From Branchiostoma floridae (lineage: Eukaryota > Chordata > Leptocardii > Amphioxiformes > Branchiostomatidae), in assembly GCF_000003815.2 (NCBI RefSeq), contig NC_049987.1, positions 17,339,959 to 17,403,958 of the forward strand: 64,000 nucleotides of DNA. Direction: 5' to 3'. The position numbers were made by a program, and so were the translations under genes. Below are positions 44,561 through 56,900 of this stretch, piece after piece. Under the pieces are notes generated by a model, which was given only the letters and a program-made list of their open reading frames with translations, did no database searches and had not been told where the DNA came from. The stretch's first letter is position 1, and each line of letters opens with the position of its first letter.

Positions 44561-45842
44561 GGGATCCTATTGTGTTCGGACTGTACCATTATTCGGCTGC
44601 ACAGGGTATGATTATTGAGATCATCTCCAATTATATTGGTATTTGCATATATTTATACGATTGGAGATACTTACCAAAAAATAAAAAATAAAAACAAATG
44701 ACTTTTTATTTCTGTAACAGGTAAGGTGCAACAAATTGGACTGGCCCCTTTTAGCATTGTAACGTTATATAGCATGGGATAATAGAGTTCGACAGGTTTG
44801 CCCATGCACAAGTAGTCACTGAGGTACAAGCTCGACAAAAATGTCTTCACTGGCCTTAGTTATCTAAGAGTTCAGAAACTCATTAATCTCTGCCCGAAGT
44901 GGCCTCCTCCAAAATTTAGAACGTCAAAAAGCCCTTTTTGTGGATTCCTTTTTGAAAATATTGGCAGGTTGGCATGGTCACTGTTGACATGACAGGCTTG
45001 ATAGAGAAATAGCTTGTTGGGTACCAAGCCTTTGGTATATAGTCGGCCATGATGTTAAAGCTACTACCATACAAATACACCGCTAATATGACTGATTCGC
45101 ATAGATTATGGCCTAGTGTGCATGAGACTCTGAAAAACGCAAGTTGTGCTTTATACGAATGAAATGACATAGATTATAGAAATTATTTTTATGCGGCTTG
45201 AAGAGGTCATTTTTTCAATTGTGTCTATGTTTGATAATTATAAGACTAAAATAAGTCAATATTATGAGTTATCCACGAAATGCCCACTTAGGTTTTCTCT
45301 TAGGTGGATAAACTTACACAACTTAGCCCCTGTGCTGAGCGTTTTTATCATTCAAAATTACAGCCACAGATGTTATATACAATTAGACTTCAAACTAAAT
45401 GTACAAAATTTCCGATAAATGATCCGCACCGGGCCCGTGTGTCTGATTGCGTCTGCCAACGATTTCCTGATGCATGTCTAACATGGTACATCCGCTCAAA
45501 ATTAATAATTGTTGGTCAAATTAGTTGTTTTTTTGCCTTTGACCTATGCTCCGGTACTAGTATGCTCCGGTACGAGATGTTTGTAATGGTTGTTTCGATA
45601 AGAATAGTGTTGGGTCTACCACAGATTGAACAATGTCTTAAAATTCAGCGGTAGCCAAACGATTCACTCAGTTTTTCACCGCTTGTCTAATTTCCTCCGC
45701 AAAAAAATTAGGGCTCTGGAAATGAAAAACAAAATGAAATTTACCCATTCGACAAGGGCGTTGCCAAGAACAAATCATTTTTCTGTTCCCAGCAATGGAC
45801 GGTAAGGCCATCTGGAAGCCAATGTCCGATTATATGTGGATA
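44561..45842. other. Intergenic, nothing recognised
   Basis: AT-rich sequence with several short open frames, none with recognisable similarity. Confidence 0.4.
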
Positions 45843-46606
45843 CAGTCAAACTGTTTATATCGGCCACTCAAGGTACGGGCCAAATGTGGCTACTAAAGAC
45901 AGGAAGACAATATAGAGGGGGGTACCTGTACAAAGGAAATGCTGCTTAATTGACCGCGTGCAATAAGTTACACATGCATGTTTCCATCAGATCTTTATTC
46001 TCATTGCCGGTAATTAATACTTAGGTAAGTCACTTTGGATGTACAGTTCGAATATTTCTAAAGAAAATAACTAGACATATACTGCAATGCTTGATCCAAA
46101 TGACCAACATGACCTCGATCGATCGCGCCGCCAAAAGCTCTCGGCCGTCAAAGCTGAACCAACGCCAAACTCAACCAAACTTGCCCATTTTTCCGTAAAT
46201 TGTCACAAATAAATTGTCTCGATCGTACGTCTCGAAATTTCACTGACCGTGCCAATTCAAAATCTATCGAAACTGATTAATATTACCTTGTCCGCCAAAA
46301 CTTCTGGCTTTGGCGGGCTAGGCCATTCTATTTGAAAAAGAAAGATTTTAAACCAAGCCCAGGATTACGATACGGCTGCTGTATGGCTGAACTCGTGCCA
46401 TAACCGCGGAGGCCATCCGTTCGCCATGGCCGCAATATGCAGTGTTTCTGTATCTACGGGACCGGAAATTGTGTGGTCGCGGCCGCGTAATGCGACTATT
46501 CCGTAATGCTTAGGTCAATGGGGAAAATCCAAGAGACCGACAAAAACTGGCCACTTTTGCCGGGTGGCCCGCTCTGCTAAGGTGACCGCTAATACAGGTT
46601 TGACTG
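45843..46606. mobile_element. Tc1/mariner-like element, 'GACCACC' family, copy 2
   Basis: Left end 'CAGTCAAACTG' preceded by TA (45841-45842); right end 'taatacaggtttgactg' at 46606. The interior repeats 'ggtggcccgctctgctaagg' and 'gaccgctaat' words, as in the copies at 24686 and 52663. 764 bp, no transposase. Confidence 0.7.
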
Positions 46607-47404
46607 TTAAGACAGAGACAAGATAACACAACCCAAACACTTACCAACGATTGGACTCTGCTGCCTTGGATCCAGCACCTATAACTCCAAAAAGAATCGA
46701 TTCTGAGACACCTTTTCTCTCTTCTTATAAGGTTACTTCTTTCCAGAAATTCTTAACCCTGTTGACTTGTTCTGTTGGTAACTTTTTTTCTATCCAATTA
46801 AACCTCCGAGGGCTTGTTTCTTTATCGGATAAGAAGAACTTGTAATGATCTCTTTTGTGCTGCTGCTGCAGATTTTCCCCATTGGTGCACTTTCCTGTGG
46901 TATGCCACATTGGGTGAGAAAAACAAAACACTGGACCCTTATATGGATCAGCCATTAACCCATAAAAATACTAGTACAACCAAGGTGATATAACGTCCTT
47001 GGTACAACTAGGTCAACCGTTCCCTTCTTTCACCACCTCTTAACCCTTGTCTTGCTGTGCCATATTGGTTCATCAGCTCAGTACCTTTTGACCTCTTCTG
47101 TACTGCTGCTGATTTGCTTCTCCTTTGGGTATGCTACATTTTTTGGGATAATATGACAAACCAAAAGGAATATACGGGACCCACGAACAACACTCATGTA
47201 AATATCGAAGGGCTCAGCAAGACAAGGGTTTTAATAGGCGCTGCCATCTTGACACCGGCCCCAGGTTTCCTGCAGTCATTGACATAGATGTCGGACAGCA
47301 AAATCTCAAGGTTATTTATTTACCTAAGTTGTCTGAAAATTTTAATGACATCCCGTCAATCCCTGATTATGGTAGCCTATTCCGAACTTTTTCTTTAAAC
47401 ATCA
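46607..47404. repeat. Degenerate duplicated segment
   Basis: Two loosely related blocks, about 46841-46935 and 47095-47190, share 'gctgctgctg' / 'gat tt', 'tatgc(c/t)acatt' and 'ggaccc' landmarks in the same order. No gene is seen. Confidence 0.4.
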
Positions 47405-48642
47405 AAGATGTTTACGAGTGTGAGTTTGGCCCATGAAAGCGACAATTCGTACTTTACAGAATTCATTTGTAAACATTATACGCAGGGTGAAACGGGTCTA
47501 GGAGTAAAAACGTGCGTTTCTACATATTGGGGTTTTCTTCTGGCGAAGGTATGGGATGGTGGAACTCTAGTTGGGAGATCATTTATTTGGTAAAGTTTTG
47601 ACAGCCTTTGGTTTTGTAGGTCACTGATGTCATGAGAAATATGACGGTCCGTGCGTTTATGATCTAGTCCGAAAAGACGGTTAGGCTACACAAGGACATT
47701 CTATAACGTCCTTGGGCTACAGAAGGTGAATCTTGTGGGTAGATCAGCGTGCTTTCACGAGTGTGAGTTTGGCCTTTGAAAACCACAATTCGTGCTTTAC
47801 AGTAACCAATTGCAAACAATATAACCAGTGTGAAACGGGCCTTGGAGTAAAAGCATGCCTTTTTTTCATATAGGGGTTTTCTTCACCCCCCAAGAGATAG
47901 TGGAACGATCGCCAGCTAACACTTTGAGGGACGTATACAAGGGTCCTGATTTGGGGTGTAAGTGAGTGTTATTTCAGTGTCGAATAGCAGTGTAGAATTC
48001 ATCAGAAATACCCATAGTAATCAATTGACATGACATGCAAGTTTGCATTTGAGGTGACGTTTTCCTTAATGTAAGGAAGTTTGATTTTTGACATGATGAC
48101 AAATTCCTTGATCCTCCACTCTTCGTTTGTACAAGATTGCATGAATTGCAAGTATATGCTGGAACAGTGACCTAAAAAGACAAAAGGTGAGTCTCTATTT
48201 TGAATATTCTAGTCTATGCTTCAATGTTGCGAACACGTAAGTACCATTGGTAAGGCAGTCTCTACATGCATAGCTATTAGGTGGGAGATGTTTTAGACAG
48301 AATTCCATGACCCCATAACTTTGCCAAATGGTATTAACTATCGCGACTTATGCAAGTATCGAATTCCCGTCATTCATCTATGTCTTATTTTCTTATAAAT
48401 CAATCATATTAGGTCGTCATTTTCAAAATTTAGATATATAGACATCCCCTTGATTCTTGGTGACATGTTCCGAATGTTTGAAAGTCATAATATCGATAGC
48501 GTGCTGATTGATACGCATTGATTTTCATCAGTCTGAGTTTGGCCTGTAAAAACCACAATTAGTGCTTTACGGGAATCATTTACATACAGTATACCCAGTG
48601 TGAAACGGGCCTTGAAAATAAAAGTATGCACTTTTGGGTGCT
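47405..48642 (+). repeat. Three diverged repeats with 'gtgaaacgggcctt'
   Basis: Blocks at about 47408-47580, 47755-47915 and 48525-48625 each contain 'gagtttggcc', 'acaatt' / 'gtgctttac', 'cagtgtgaaacgggccttg' and then 'aaaagtatgc' or similar. Spacing is about 345 and 770 bp. Likely an old dispersed or tandem repeat; coding potential is absent. Confidence 0.6.
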
Positions 48643-48651
48643 CTTAAAATG

Positions 48652-49179
48652 GGTCTCACTCAATACCGAAAACAACCGAAAACAACTTTCACTAATTACC
48701 GAAAACAACCGAAAACAACCATAAAGAACAGACAATCATTTCAATGGGTTATTATTTAATAATTTTGATTTTGTTTTGGACAGGATTTAGGCTAGAAAGG
48801 ATTAATTTGTTTGACGACCCATGTTATTAATACAGTATTAATAGAGTCAACGATTTCCTTTGCCTGTTCGAATGTACTAATGTTCAAATTCAGATTCACA
48901 GATCCTGTTATAAATGGGGACTGCTTGGTCAACTCGCAAACTCATTAATGGATATCTATACTACTTGGCATCTATTGTGTAACTCAAAAAAGAGGTTACG
49001 GTGGGGCGGGGTGTAGTAGTGGCCACATTGCGAAATCGGTGTCACCACTATCCCCCGGCAAATCCTCTGCTTGGAAAATAGGTTTGCTTATCAGTAATTA
49101 TGCTTGTTTTAGGAGATTTCGAGTTGTTTTCGGTATTTGTCGAGTTGTTTTCGGTTGTTTTCGGTATTTAGTGAGACCA
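48652..49179. mobile_element. MITE with 9-bp target duplication and GAAAACAACC arms
   Basis: The element is flanked by the perfect 9-bp direct repeat CTTAAAATG (48643-48651 and 49180-49188). Its ends are 'GGTCTCACTCAATACCGAAA' and the mirror 'TTTCGGTATTTAGTGAGACC', and each arm holds repeated ACCGAAAACA words. A 9-bp duplication points to Mutator-like (MULE) mobilisation; if one base is discounted, hAT (8 bp) is possible. 528 bp with no transposase. Confidence 0.85.
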
Positions 49180-49188
49180 CTTAAAATG

Positions 49189-49648
49189 ACATATAAGTTC
49201 CCTGATTTGGGATGTGAGTGTTAGTTGTGGAATGGTTAGGTGGACGGGACTCCTGTATGTAATACATTGTATTCGAGGCCAGGCAATCGGTTAATTAAGT
49301 TAGTCTATGGCATACTTCTTCCCCCAAGCTTCTCTTGTTCATCAGATTTGTGAATTGTTACTTAATTTGTCCTGAAAATCTTTTTTTATGCTTCAGAAGT
49401 AAGAAACAGCCCAGAGGTAATTTCTCTTCCGACAGCTTGTCAAGACACCTGTCAAGCTGATTAGGCTGACCCAATTGGCCAGAGTGTTGCCTAGGGCTAT
49501 ACCTTTGGGTAATAACAAATAAGCTGGGATTGGTCAGTTTCTTTTCACCTTCTTCTCACCCTGACGCCTCTAGGCCCGAGGGCCTGTGAGTTGTCAGCCC
49601 CTGGACAAAATATCTTCATTCTCCTCTCTCTAAGGCCATGTCCTTGAC
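49189..49648. other. Intergenic, nothing recognised
   Basis: Contains 'ccctgatttgggatgtgagt' at 49200, which echoes 47948 just after one of the 'gaaacggg' repeats. No gene. Confidence 0.45.
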
Positions 49649-49951
49649 TTAATCAAAGTTCGGTTCTTTTTTACGTGTTGTTTCCTTAATCTGGTCTATC
49701 CACCGTTTTCTTGGCCTGCCTGCCGGCCTCTTCTTTTTTGGTTTCCAGTTAAAAATTCCCTTAACGTCTCTGTGGTCTGGCATTTTATACAAATGCCCGA
49801 ACCATCTCAGTTGGTTTCTTTCAATCAGTGTCAATATAGGTTCGACAGACAACTTTTGACGTATGACCTCGTTTATGACTCTGTCTAGTTTGGTTACTCC
49901 AAAGATGAGTCGGAGCACCCTCATCTCAGTGGCCTGTACTCTGCTTTTCAT
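49649..49951 (-). mobile_element. LINE C-terminal fragment
   Basis: An open frame of about 100 codons contains RRNQLRWFGHL-like sequence (RNQLRWFGHLYKMPDHR) then GRPRKRWIDQI. This block ends the proteins of several endonuclease/reverse-transcriptase LINE clades, downstream of the catalytic domain. The reverse transcriptase itself is missing and a T/G-run follows at 49950. Confidence 0.75.
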
Positions 49952-50326
49952 TTTTTTTTTTGGGGGGGGGGGTCAGAGTCCAGATTTCTCTCGCATAAAG
50001 TAGTACTGGCCTTAAGATGGTTGTGTAAATACAGGTTTTGACGTCCTTGTGTATGGGTCAGTTACAACATGAAATGATTCTATCCCCAGTAGAGAATGTC
50101 CATGATAAGCGAGGATTGGATCACATAATTTTAGTGTGATAACACTGTAGTTTCGCTTGATAACGCAATATTTTTCCTCATTTGCATGAAATAGCTATAG
50201 CAACAAACTTTTTTCATAGCCCCATACTATGTGGCTTATTCACAAAAAGTAGGAGCTTCTCATGGGCCGAGGGGAAGAAGCTACGGGGTAAGTTGTCTTA
50301 TTATGTGTCAACCCAAGTCTCCGTAA

Positions 50327-50652
50327 AGCTAAGGACACAACCCGCCGTACGTGCAATTTGTCCGTACGTTTTTGGGCAGGCCACGCCCGCCACGTATTTC
50401 TGAAAACATTCGGGCTGTACAGGGCAGGCGCGTCGTCTGTACTGGCACAAACGGGGGGCGAACCCGCAGCCCGATGGCACAGAAAGTTTTGCCTGCACGT
50501 TTTACGGCGTCTCTGCGTGTTCCAAAATCCGTCGGATTCCCTACGAGTTCATACGGAGGCGGTACTTACCACTTACGGATCCCAAAATATTGCCTACGTT
50601 TTGGCACGTAGACAGCACGTATTTGCACGTATGGCGGGTTGTGCCCTTAGCT
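50327..50652. mobile_element. MITE with TAA target duplication
   Basis: Ends 'AGCTAAGGACACAACCCGCC' and 'GGCGGGTTGTGCCCTTAGCT' are inverted, flanked by TAA (50324-50326, 50653-50655). The 3-bp TWA duplication suggests PIF/Harbinger mobilisation. The arms carry repeated TACGTGCA/GTACGT words. 326 bp. Confidence 0.85.
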
Positions 50653-50667
50653 TAACGTCACAAACTT

Positions 50668-50815
50668 TCGCGGTGGATTAATGTACGCGAATTTTAAACC
50701 ACCGCGAACATTTTTCCATGGCAGTAAGAGACCACAGTGCTAACGCGAAATTAAAACCAACCCATTTTCTCGCTACCGCAAATTTAAGTCTCCGCGAACT
50801 TAAATGCATTTACAG
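50668..50815. mobile_element. Partial 'CTGTAAATG' MITE
   Basis: Carries 'cgcggtgg', 'accaccgcgaacatt', 'tggcagtaagagaccacagt' and the end 'aaatgcatttacag' followed by TA, matching the complete copy at 61683-61890 in reverse. The other end is missing. It lies about 175 bp before the SLC17 start codon. Confidence 0.75.
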
Positions 50816-50932
50816 TATTCCCTCCTGTGATATTGTCGTAGTCGATTGTAAAACTTGCAAAGTAACAGTTACTCAGGTAACGAAAAAAAATTCAAAACCA
50901 AATTCCAAGGACTATAAAATTTCTTGAGTAAC
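50816..50932 (+). repeat. Dispersed repeat shared with 44470-44560
   Basis: See 44470-44560. Here it ends in 'ttcttgagtaactg', the mirror of 'cagttactcag' within the same block, so the two form a short stem typical of a MITE end pair. It sits just upstream of the SLC17 first coding exon. Confidence 0.5.
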
Positions 50933-50989
50933 TGATTAATAGTTGGCTTCACTGATACCATTCCTTTCTAGAGGTTGAAAGTGAGCAGT

Positions 50990-53900
50990 ATGGCAGATTC
51001 AGACATTTCTCCGGAGGCAATAACTGCATCGAAGAAAGTACTGTGTGCTCTACTCTTCACCGGGATTCTACTTCAGTACGCGGGGAGGACCAGTGTGTCT
51101 GTTGTCCTTTTGCAACTACAGGATTCAGCAGGCAACAACACAAACACCAATGTCTCCAAGGTTAGGTTTGGTAACGTAGTTAACCATTGTCTACCTGCTA
51201 ACGTCTATCTGTTGTTTTCAAAGAATAGGGTTTTCAAGGATATCAAATTAAAGGGCAGTACAATATTTATAAAATCAAATGCAATACTTGCAATTTGTAG
51301 CCGCCGTCTATTGTCTCGATAAACCTAAATGGCCTATTTCTAAGAACAACGGATATAGGTTAGTCAGCGGATAAAGGTGGGGTAGCGTTAGATTTTTGTT
51401 GACTCACTATATTTTGCATAGTTACTAGGTTAATGCAAATGTTAGAAAATGTATTCTACCATTAAGTTCAATAATCATCAAAAGTTAAAATGATTTTGAA
51501 TGTATGTTTTTTTCACTTACTATTTTCTGGTAATGGCCAAGAACATGCATGATAATTCACATGATTTAAAATATTCTGAAAGTATCACAAATTTGATGTT
51601 ACGAGGGGTGATCAATAAGTCCTCGACCTCACCCAGAAACTATAAGCACAACCCAGATTTCTAAGCATAGATGTCAAGTACAAAGTCTTATATGAATGTG
51701 TACCAAAATTCAAATTAGTGTGATCATTACTTTGCAGGCGACACCCAGTAATGTTAGGTAAGGGAAAAGGGAAAAAAACGTGGACAATTGAACTGCAACC
51801 TGAGGTGTGCGGGTCATACGTCAACTTGCGCTGCTGGAAGTCAGACACTCGCTCCTTTTTGCTTGAAATAGGAAGAGAATCGTTATCAATTATTTTGACA
51901 ATATTATGTTGTGCTTAGAAATCTGAGTTGTGCCTGTTATTTATGGGTGAGGCCGAGGACCTATTGATTACCCCTCGTAAAACCTTTGGGATGACAGACG
52001 TCAACTCAAATACACGCCAAAAACATAATTAACCGCGACTAGTTGCGTATTCTTTTTTTTTTTCTTTTTTGCGAAAGCCTAAGGCCGAGTACAGTCAGTT
52101 CGAAGTCGGAGTAATACTGAGTTCGGTCTATGCTGGTTTGCTGACCTCGAGTTTTACTGGTGGTTTCCTGGCCTATCGGTATAGTGCTATGAGGTAAGTT
52201 CCTTTGCCAAGCTCTAAGATTATTTCTTAAAACCAATCTTATGTACGGTTTTCAGTTAGTCCCGTGAATAGTTGGACAATATGGCTTAAAACGCTTACTC
52301 ATTAGGCCACACTGACGAAACGAAATTTCATCATCATCATCATCATCGGTCGACGTGATCACACATGTTCGCACATGCTTACACACGACGGGGTTATACC
52401 GCCCCTTACGGGGTGACATACCCTTTCGCTGGCTAATTACAAGACGGGGATGCGCCAGGTCTCCCGTCAAATTTATGAATGACTTCCGCGCGCGCAGTAA
52501 TTTTCGCCTGTTGAAACAAACGGCGATCTGTGACCCAATAGCTGCCCTGGGCAATCAGAATTTTATGTTTACCAGAGATCAGTTCTCCAGAATAAAGGAG
52601 CGCGTGGTCAGAGGATGGGGTCACAGCGCCCTTGTCCCCCTTTTAAAACAAGAATGACAATACAGTAAAACCTTCCCAAGACGACCACCCGGGGACAGGA
52701 AAAAAACGGTCGATTTGGACAGGTGGTCGCTGAGAAGAGTATCGACTCAAAACATGCCCGATGCAAAGTATAAATGGTTTCCGTTGTGTTTAATGTCAAA
52801 TAGCAAGCACACTGCAAGCACGCAAAGAAGCGAGGTATTTTATTATAAGTACAACACGCACACTGTAAACTGTAAATTTAACCCCAAGCTTTCATCGAGC
52901 TTTTATTCGATACAGTGTTTTAAAGCTCAATATTTGTACACTAACGTTTTAGACAGTAAGGGAACTTTGATGCTGTCAGTTACCATACAAGCCTTTATGC
53001 GTCGCTGTGTTCTTGATCGCCGTATCTGAAATAACTACTACGGTGCACCTTCCTAATTCGATGCCCGGTACGTCCCGATAGCGTACTTACCCGCGAGTGA
53101 ATGTACAGTACAGTTGGAAAAAGCACTCACACAGATCTTTCTTACTATATAGAAAGGTATGAGCCACACAGTTCACTTTATAATGATATAGATTTAAAAA
53201 AAAAAACTTCTGTAACAACTAAATTCGGATTTTCTTACAACGAAATTTCCTCATACATTACAGAAGACTGACCCACCCATTGACCGCCGCCATCTTTATT
53301 CTAAACATAACATCGTAATGGCAGTCAAAATCCGACGCAAACTGGCCGATTTCGGCACAAAATCGCGCTAGTTATCATCAAAATTAAAATCGATGAAAAC
53401 CTCAATTTTGAAAATGAAGCGGTCGTTATAGGTCCCAATTTGGGCCGGTCGCAGTCGCGTTGGCCAGGTGGTCGTTGAGAAAGGTCGCTTAATGCTTACG
53501 TCAATGGGGAAAAAAATCGGGACCGAGAAAAAGCGGTCGAAATGGCCAGGTGGTCGCTGAGAAGAGGTGGTCGCTCGGGCAGGTTTGACTGTAGTACATT
53601 ATTGACATGGCACCGATTGTCTGGTACGGTCCTACCAGAGATAAACACACATGTAAGTTTAGTTGTTGTTTTTTAAAATTTAGCGGCCTTTTTTCCCCTC
53701 GCGGATTGCGTAGTACTCTGGTCTCCAGAGGATTTCATTCATAAAGGTAAGTCATTGTGGCTATATAGTATACAAGCAACTGAATATAGTTTGGAAAAAA
53801 TTACCAATTTTATTCAAGAACTGTAACAGTTTTATTTTTACTGTGTTATTGTTACCTGGATTTCTAGCCTTCACCGGCGTAGTTAAACGTATTTGAATTT

Positions 53901-56900
53901 GTATTTTAAAAAGACGGCGGAATGCGTGTCACTTTGTTATTTGATTATGGCTTAGATTTTGTAGGAATATTACCTTTATTTGCATGCGTTGATTTCTAAG
54001 ATTGCTGTTCATTCAGGGTGCTCTTGATGTCAGTCGGCATCAGCTCCGTTGTCCACTGTGTCGCCCCTGTTGCGTTTCAACGCTTTGAGACTGCGGTTAC
54101 TCAACGTGTTCTGGCAGGTCTGGCAGAGGTAAGAAAGGACCCGCGTATGTATAGGTATTAAATAATTACATTTGTTAACCGAAAGACATAGATTTATATA
54201 TTCCCATCATCTAAACCCAGATGTTCACAACTGTTGACAATGAAGGACATTGTCCACTTGTATAATAAAGATATTTGTATAGCTCAGCATTATCGTAATA
54301 CGTTGTTCCTCCTTAGAGACATGCGTGTGTTTTCTCAGGTATTAAGGGCAAAAATTGGTTAAACTAATGAATTAAGATATAATATTAAATGATTTGTCAT
54401 AGTTGCAACTATTTTCCTTTCTTGCTACAGGGTTTATCCGAACCTGCAGTTTATGGTGTTCTCGGTGAATACATGCTACCAAGGCAAAGCGCAAGAGTTG
54501 CTCCATACGTCTTTGCAGGTCAGACAATTGTTCTGGGCAAACATTGCACTTGTGTACCTTAACTAGCAGGGTTCGTGGGAGGGCTTCTTTTTTTCCTTGA
54601 CATCTTTTTAATTTGAAACATTTTGACAAGGACGAACAGGCCGAAGTATGAACAACAGGTTCGTATTTACAGTAAGATAGATGGATACGCGATGACGTTT
54701 TTGTGTCCGTTTGTCATCTTCTTCAGGAGCTACCCGTCACTGCTAGCATGCTAACAATGCGGTCCCAAAAGTTAACTATGTCCACCTAGTTTGGCCGAGT
54801 CAAGGTGACAGACGATCATCGAAATGGCTGTATGTTAGCAAAACACAGTATTTTCCGCGACGTTTGGAATTAAAGACGTAGGGGTAAAAAGTTGTGCGGT
54901 CGAAATCTGAAGTGTCTGTAAACACTGCAACGTGACAGACAGCGGTATGAACTTCGCTATATCATCTGTCCTTTTCATCCTGCCGGACGATCAGTTCACG
55001 TGGACTCTGTGGTGTGCGACTAGACCGGCCCGACTCCTGCACATTCTGCCGCAGGTTGAGCACGTGAAGGCACTTGTTGTGCATGGATTCTGTCTCTTTT
55101 GCTTTCTAGTAGCTTCCTTCGTCTCCAGGTCGTTTTCAAGTTTCTTGGCACCTTGGTGGAGTTTGTGCCGCCATGCAGTGCGGTCTTGGGCTAGATGCTC
55201 CCAGTCAGAACCAATGTTGAAGAGTTTCAGGTCGCGCCTGCAGACATCCACAAAACGGAGCTTTGGGCGCCCCCTGTCACGTTTGCCATCTGCTAGCTGA
55301 CCGTACAGTGTTTGGTGTGGTAGACGTGATGGATCCATGCGGGAGACATGACCCAACCATCGCAGCCTGCGTTGTTTCAGGATTGGGTACAGGGTTGTAG
55401 TGCCGCATCTTTTGAGGATCTCCCGGTTTGGGACTTTGTCTGACCAAGTGACCCCACAAATTTTGCGGAGACACCGGAGGTGAAAGCTGTTGAGTTTCCT
55501 TTCGACGTTGGCGTGTGATGCCCAGGCTTCACTGCTATAAAGGAGAGCAGACAGTACGCAGGACAGATAAATACGCACCTTGGTGTGGATCGTGAGATAC
55601 TTGTTATCCCAAGCGCGACATTTTAGCTTCCCGAAGAGGTTGGCTGCCTGACCGATTCGTGTGTCAACTTCACGGTTTAGACTTCCAGAAGAAGAGGCAG
55701 TGGATCCAAGGTAGCGGAATTCCTCAACCGTCTTGATGGGAGTCTCATTTATGGTGATGTGCGGAGGGGGTGCATTGGTGGAGAATGCAACCGTCTTCTT
55801 AACGCTCACTGTCTGACCAAACTTGCCGCAGGTGTCGTTGAGAGCATCGCACATACATTGTAGTTCTGCTTCTCTGTGGGAACACAATGCGGCGTCATCG
55901 GCAAACATGAGTTCACGTAGTAACACTGTGATGGATCTTGTCTTCGCCCTGAGTCGGGCAATGTTGAAGAGACCTCCATCACTTCTGGTGCTAACAGCGA
56001 TGCCTCCAGGAAGTGGAAAGGCAATCCGTAGAAGGGTGGATAGGAAGATGCCAAACAGAGTTGGCGCCAGTACACATCCTTGCTTTACCCCGCAGTTTAC
56101 AGTGAATGGTTGGGATAAATCACCTTCAAAGTCTACACTGGCTAGCATCCCATCATGGAAAGCCTTGATGAACGCCAAGAGTTTGGGAGGACAGCCGACC
56201 TTACCTCGACTGACTGCTCCCCTGAAAGACCGCGAGGGCAACATCCTGTTGGAGAAGTCTGACCAACTAAAACGCTGGGTTGACCACTTTAGCTCCCTGT
56301 ACAGCGACCCTGTACCGTTTGACAACTCTGTGCTCGACGCCATAGAACAACTCCCTGAAATGGCATACCTCGATGAGGATCCCACCATGCAGGAACTTGA
56401 GAGCGCCCTGAAGGTCTTGAAAAGCGGAAAGGCCCCTGGGAGTGATGGCATACCTCCAGAACTTCTCAAGCTCAACGTCCCCGTCTTAAAAGATCTTTTG
56501 CTTGACCTGCTGCTCTCGTGTTGGCACAAAGGTCATGTCCCACAGGATCTGAAAGACGCAAAGCTGGTGACCCTTTTTAAGAACAAAGGGTCCAGACAAG
56601 ACTGCGACAATTACAGAGCCATAGCCCTGCTCAGCCTAGTCGGTAAGCTCTTTGCCCGGGTTATCCTGAAGAGATTACAGGTACTTGCTGAAAGAATTTA
56701 TCCTGAATCTCAATGCGGTTTCCGAAAGGATCGGTCCACCATCGACATGATTTTCACCTTTCGCCTGCTCCAGGAAAAATGCATCGAGCAAAACAGACCA
56801 TTGTTGGCTGTGTTTGTAGACCTATGAAAAGCTTTTGACGCTGTCAGCCGCGAAGGCTTGTACCTGGTTCTAAGTAAGGTCGGCTGTCCTCCCAAACTCT

